Position numbers and translations under genes: made by a program. Under the pieces are notes generated by a model that saw nothing but the letters and a program-made list of their open reading frames with translations, searched no databases and was not told the DNA's origin. 64,000 nt of DNA from Bacteroidales bacterium (GTDB taxonomy: Bacteria; Bacteroidota; Bacteroidia; Bacteroidales; UBA932), in assembly GCA_017395045.1 (NCBI GenBank), contig JAFPWG010000012.1, positions 62,001 to 126,000 on the forward strand, given 5' to 3'. Shown in pieces: positions 62,362-64,000 of the stretch (position 1 is its first letter; each line of letters begins with the position of its first letter).

Positions 62362-64000
62362 CAGAACAGGATGTTGAGGTTGATGTACGGAATCTGGGTG
62401 GCGAAGACCGACAGCATATAGCCTTGCGTCTTCCCGGACATGTCGGGCCGGAAGAAGACGGAATAAGGGTTCTTGCGCCCGGTGACGTTATAGACGCCCA
62501 GGGTGATGGTCGTGTGCAGGATCGCTTTCAGGTAGTGGCCCGGGTCGATGTTGAAGGCGACGTCGGCGCGGAAGTAATCCGGAATCCGGAAAGCGTTTCT
62601 CTCCGAGTAGGCCAGCCGGTATTTTCCGCCGAAATAGTATGCGCCGACCGGCACGGTGACCGGACGGCCTGTGGAGTAGTCGATGTTCACGGAGAAACTG
62701 TAGCGGTGCGTAAGGGCGAAATTGCCCACGAACTTGAGCTCGTGTGGCTTGTCGTAAGGGGCGTTGTACCAGTTGCCTCCGGCGATGGTCTCGTTGCCGC
62801 GGTCCTGCATTTCTTTCAGGAGCGCGCGGGAATAGCTGTAGGAAAGCCAGCCCGTGATCTTGCCGGTCGTCTTCTTCAGCATCAGCTCCACGCCGTAGGA
62901 GCGTCCCTTCACGGGAAGGAGGTCTTGGGCGAGATCCGGATTCATGGACAGGGTTGCGCCGGCCTTGTAGTCCAGGGCCTGGTAGGTTTCTTTATAGTAG
63001 GTTTCCGCCGAGAAGTCAATACCGGTGTTCAGTTCGGTCCAGTAGGCTCCCGCGGCGCCCTGCCAGCCCCAGGTGGGCTTGATGTCGGCGTCGCTGAGCT
63101 TCCAGGTGTCCATCGGCGAAACGGCCGACGTGTTGGAAATCAGGTGGATATACTGCGTCAGCGAATTCACGCCCGCCTTGAAGGAAAGGTTCTCCAGCGG
63201 GGAATACTTGCCGGACAGGCGGACCTCCGGGGCGCCGTACATCTTTTTGCCGTTGAGGGAATAGAATCCCGACATCCGGAGTCCGCCCTCGAGCGAGAGC
63301 ACATCCGAGGCTTTCCATGAATCGGAAACATAGGCGGCCGGTTCCAGGGCATATTCGCGGTCCAGGCTGCGGGCCTTGACCTCCGAGAAATCCCCGAAAG
63401 GAGTCATGATGCCGGGGTCCAGGGCGTAGCCGGTCAGGTGGACGCCGTAGGAAAGGGTGTTCGCCTCGCCCAGGGGGCGTTTCCGGTTCACCCGGAAGAA
63501 ACCCTGGCGGATGTAGGTGTCCAGGTCGTAGGCGCCGAACTCCCACATATGGGCCGAGATGCGGTTGGTGTACCGGTCGTAGCCGGCGCTGACCTGCAGG
63601 GAACCGTCGTCGGCGGTCCGGTGCTTCCAGGCCAGGGATCCGTTGATGTTGCCGTACCGGAAGGTCGTGTCCCCGCCAAAGGAGAAGCGGTCCGTGGCGA
63701 AATAACCGTAGGCCTGGAGGGTGTTGTCCGGGTCGATCCGATGGGTGATGCCCAGGTTGGCATCGGTGAAACCGGCGGAGCCGCCCGAATAGGCGCTGTT
63801 CTCCGGCAGGAGGTTCAGAATCCAGTTGGAATAGGTGGTGCGGGCTCCCAGGATGACCGAGGTCTTCCCCTTGCTCAGAGGACCTTCCAGGTGCAGGCGG
63901 CTGGTCAGGAGGCCGATGCCGGCGGACCCTTTCCATTTCTGCATGTCGCCGTCCTTGGTCCCGACGCTCAGGACGGAGGAGACTCGTCCGCCGTATTCGG
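62361..64000 (-). CDS. TonB-dependent outer-membrane receptor (N-terminus beyond the window)
   Basis: The last 546 residues are present; the frame is open to the right edge, so the signal peptide, any carboxypeptidase-D-like domain and most of the plug lie outside. The first visible part, EYGGRVSSVLSVGTKDGD, is the plug-to-barrel join of DUF4249-linked receptors. After that come about 20 barrel strands with Tyr/Gly alternation, ending in the classic C-terminal Phe (INLNILF). It imports an unknown ligand using TonB energy. It is the first visible gene of a three-gene coupled operon. Confidence 0.92.
   Translation of the reverse strand, partial: EYGGRVSSVLSVGTKDGDMQKWKGSAGIGLLTSRLHLEGPLSKGKTSVILGARTTYSNWILNLLPENSAYSGGSAGFTDANLGITHRIDPDNTLQAYGYFATDRFSFGGDTTFRYGNINGSLAWKHRTADDGSLQVSAGYDRYTNRISAHMWEFGAYDLDTYIRQGFFRVNRKRPLGEANTLSYGVHLTGYALDPGIMTPFGDFSEVKARSLDREYALEPAAYVSDSWKASDVLSLEGGLRMSGFYSLNGKKMYGAPEVRLSGKYSPLENLSFKAGVNSLTQYIHLISNTSAVSPMDTWKLSDADIKPTWGWQGAAGAYWTELNTGIDFSAETYYKETYQALDYKAGATLSMNPDLAQDLLPVKGRSYGVELMLKKTTGKITGWLSYSYSRALLKEMQDRGNETIAGGNWYNAPYDKPHELKFVGNFALTHRYSFSVNIDYSTGRPVTVPVGAYYFGGKYRLAYSERNAFRIPDYFRADVAFNIDPGHYLKAILHTTITLGVYNVTGRKNPYSVFFRPDMSGKTQGYMLSVFATQIPYINLNILF

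Noticed and set aside
1-64000. CRISPR array, tRNA or rRNA genes
   Set aside because: No regularly spaced repeats, no cloverleaf with CCA-like end and no rRNA signature were noticed on reading; small structured RNAs could still be missed without a covariance search.

Overview
The window looks like a chromosomal segment of a GC-rich member of the Bacteroidota, most likely an uncultured gut- or rumen-type Bacteroidales. The evidence is a SusC/SusD pair, a DUF4249 lipoprotein beside a TonB-dependent receptor, OstA-like and LptC-like LPS transport proteins, many lipobox-bearing lipoproteins, BlaI/M56 genes, and promoters with the Bacteroidota -7 element TAnnTTTG. No rRNA, tRNA, phage or CRISPR array was seen. 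Genus cannot be fixed from the sequence alone.

Layout. 1-11.3 kb: a YfhO-family membrane protein (cut by the left edge) with a glycosyltransferase; mutS; then a minus-strand run thyA-folA-two tandem Na+-symporters-alkaline phosphatase. 11.4-17.9 kb: galM, a thioredoxin-like lipoprotein, a large HEXXH/propeller/barrel surface protein, an orphan lipoprotein and a decayed IS30 element. 18-23.4 kb: an envelope-biogenesis operon (two SurA-type chaperones, an OstA-like LPS transport protein, a small exported protein). 23.4-29.1 kb: galK followed by a second HEXXH/propeller/barrel paralogue and a CpXC zinc protein, plus a membrane-anchored nuclease. 29.2-32.0 kb: a tight blaI-M56/TonB-TPR operon behind a palindrome. 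32.1-32.6 kb: a hicB antitoxin with a wrecked hicA. 32.6-44.4 kb: all minus strand: EEP nuclease, ychF, ppiD, lptC, TPR protein, FadL-like outer membrane protein, coaX, mfd. 44.36-44.62 kb: a DnaA-box-like cluster with an AT-rich flank between divergent mfd and ruvB. 44.6-59.5 kb: all plus strand: ruvB, an exported Ntn-hydrolase, frdAB, a SusC-SusD-lipoprotein operon followed by an S8 protease lipoprotein and a small lipoprotein. 59.5-64 kb: a minus-strand TonB receptor-DUF4249-MG2/plug-like protein operon, cut by the right edge.

How it fits together. Much of the window builds or uses the outer membrane: LPS transport (OstA-like, LptC), folding (SurA pair, PpiD), and two TonB-dependent uptake systems. 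The first has no glycoside hydrolase nearby but does have a subtilase, which suggests peptide or protein uptake. Housekeeping DNA repair (mutS, mfd, ruvB), nucleotide/folate (thyA, folA), galactose (galM, galK) and fumarate reduction (frdAB) genes fill the rest.

The most interesting signals are: (1) at least six genes whose -7 promoter element ends only 4-7 bases before the ATG, which implies leaderless transcripts, beside genes with ordinary 20-27 base leaders; (2) the candidate replication-origin-like cluster at 44.4 kb, from which transcription diverges for about 12-15 kb on each side; (3) two paralogous roughly 1010-residue proteins joining an HEXXH motif, a propeller-like middle and an outer-membrane barrel; and (4) the blaI operon with a 19-bp palindrome at its promoter.
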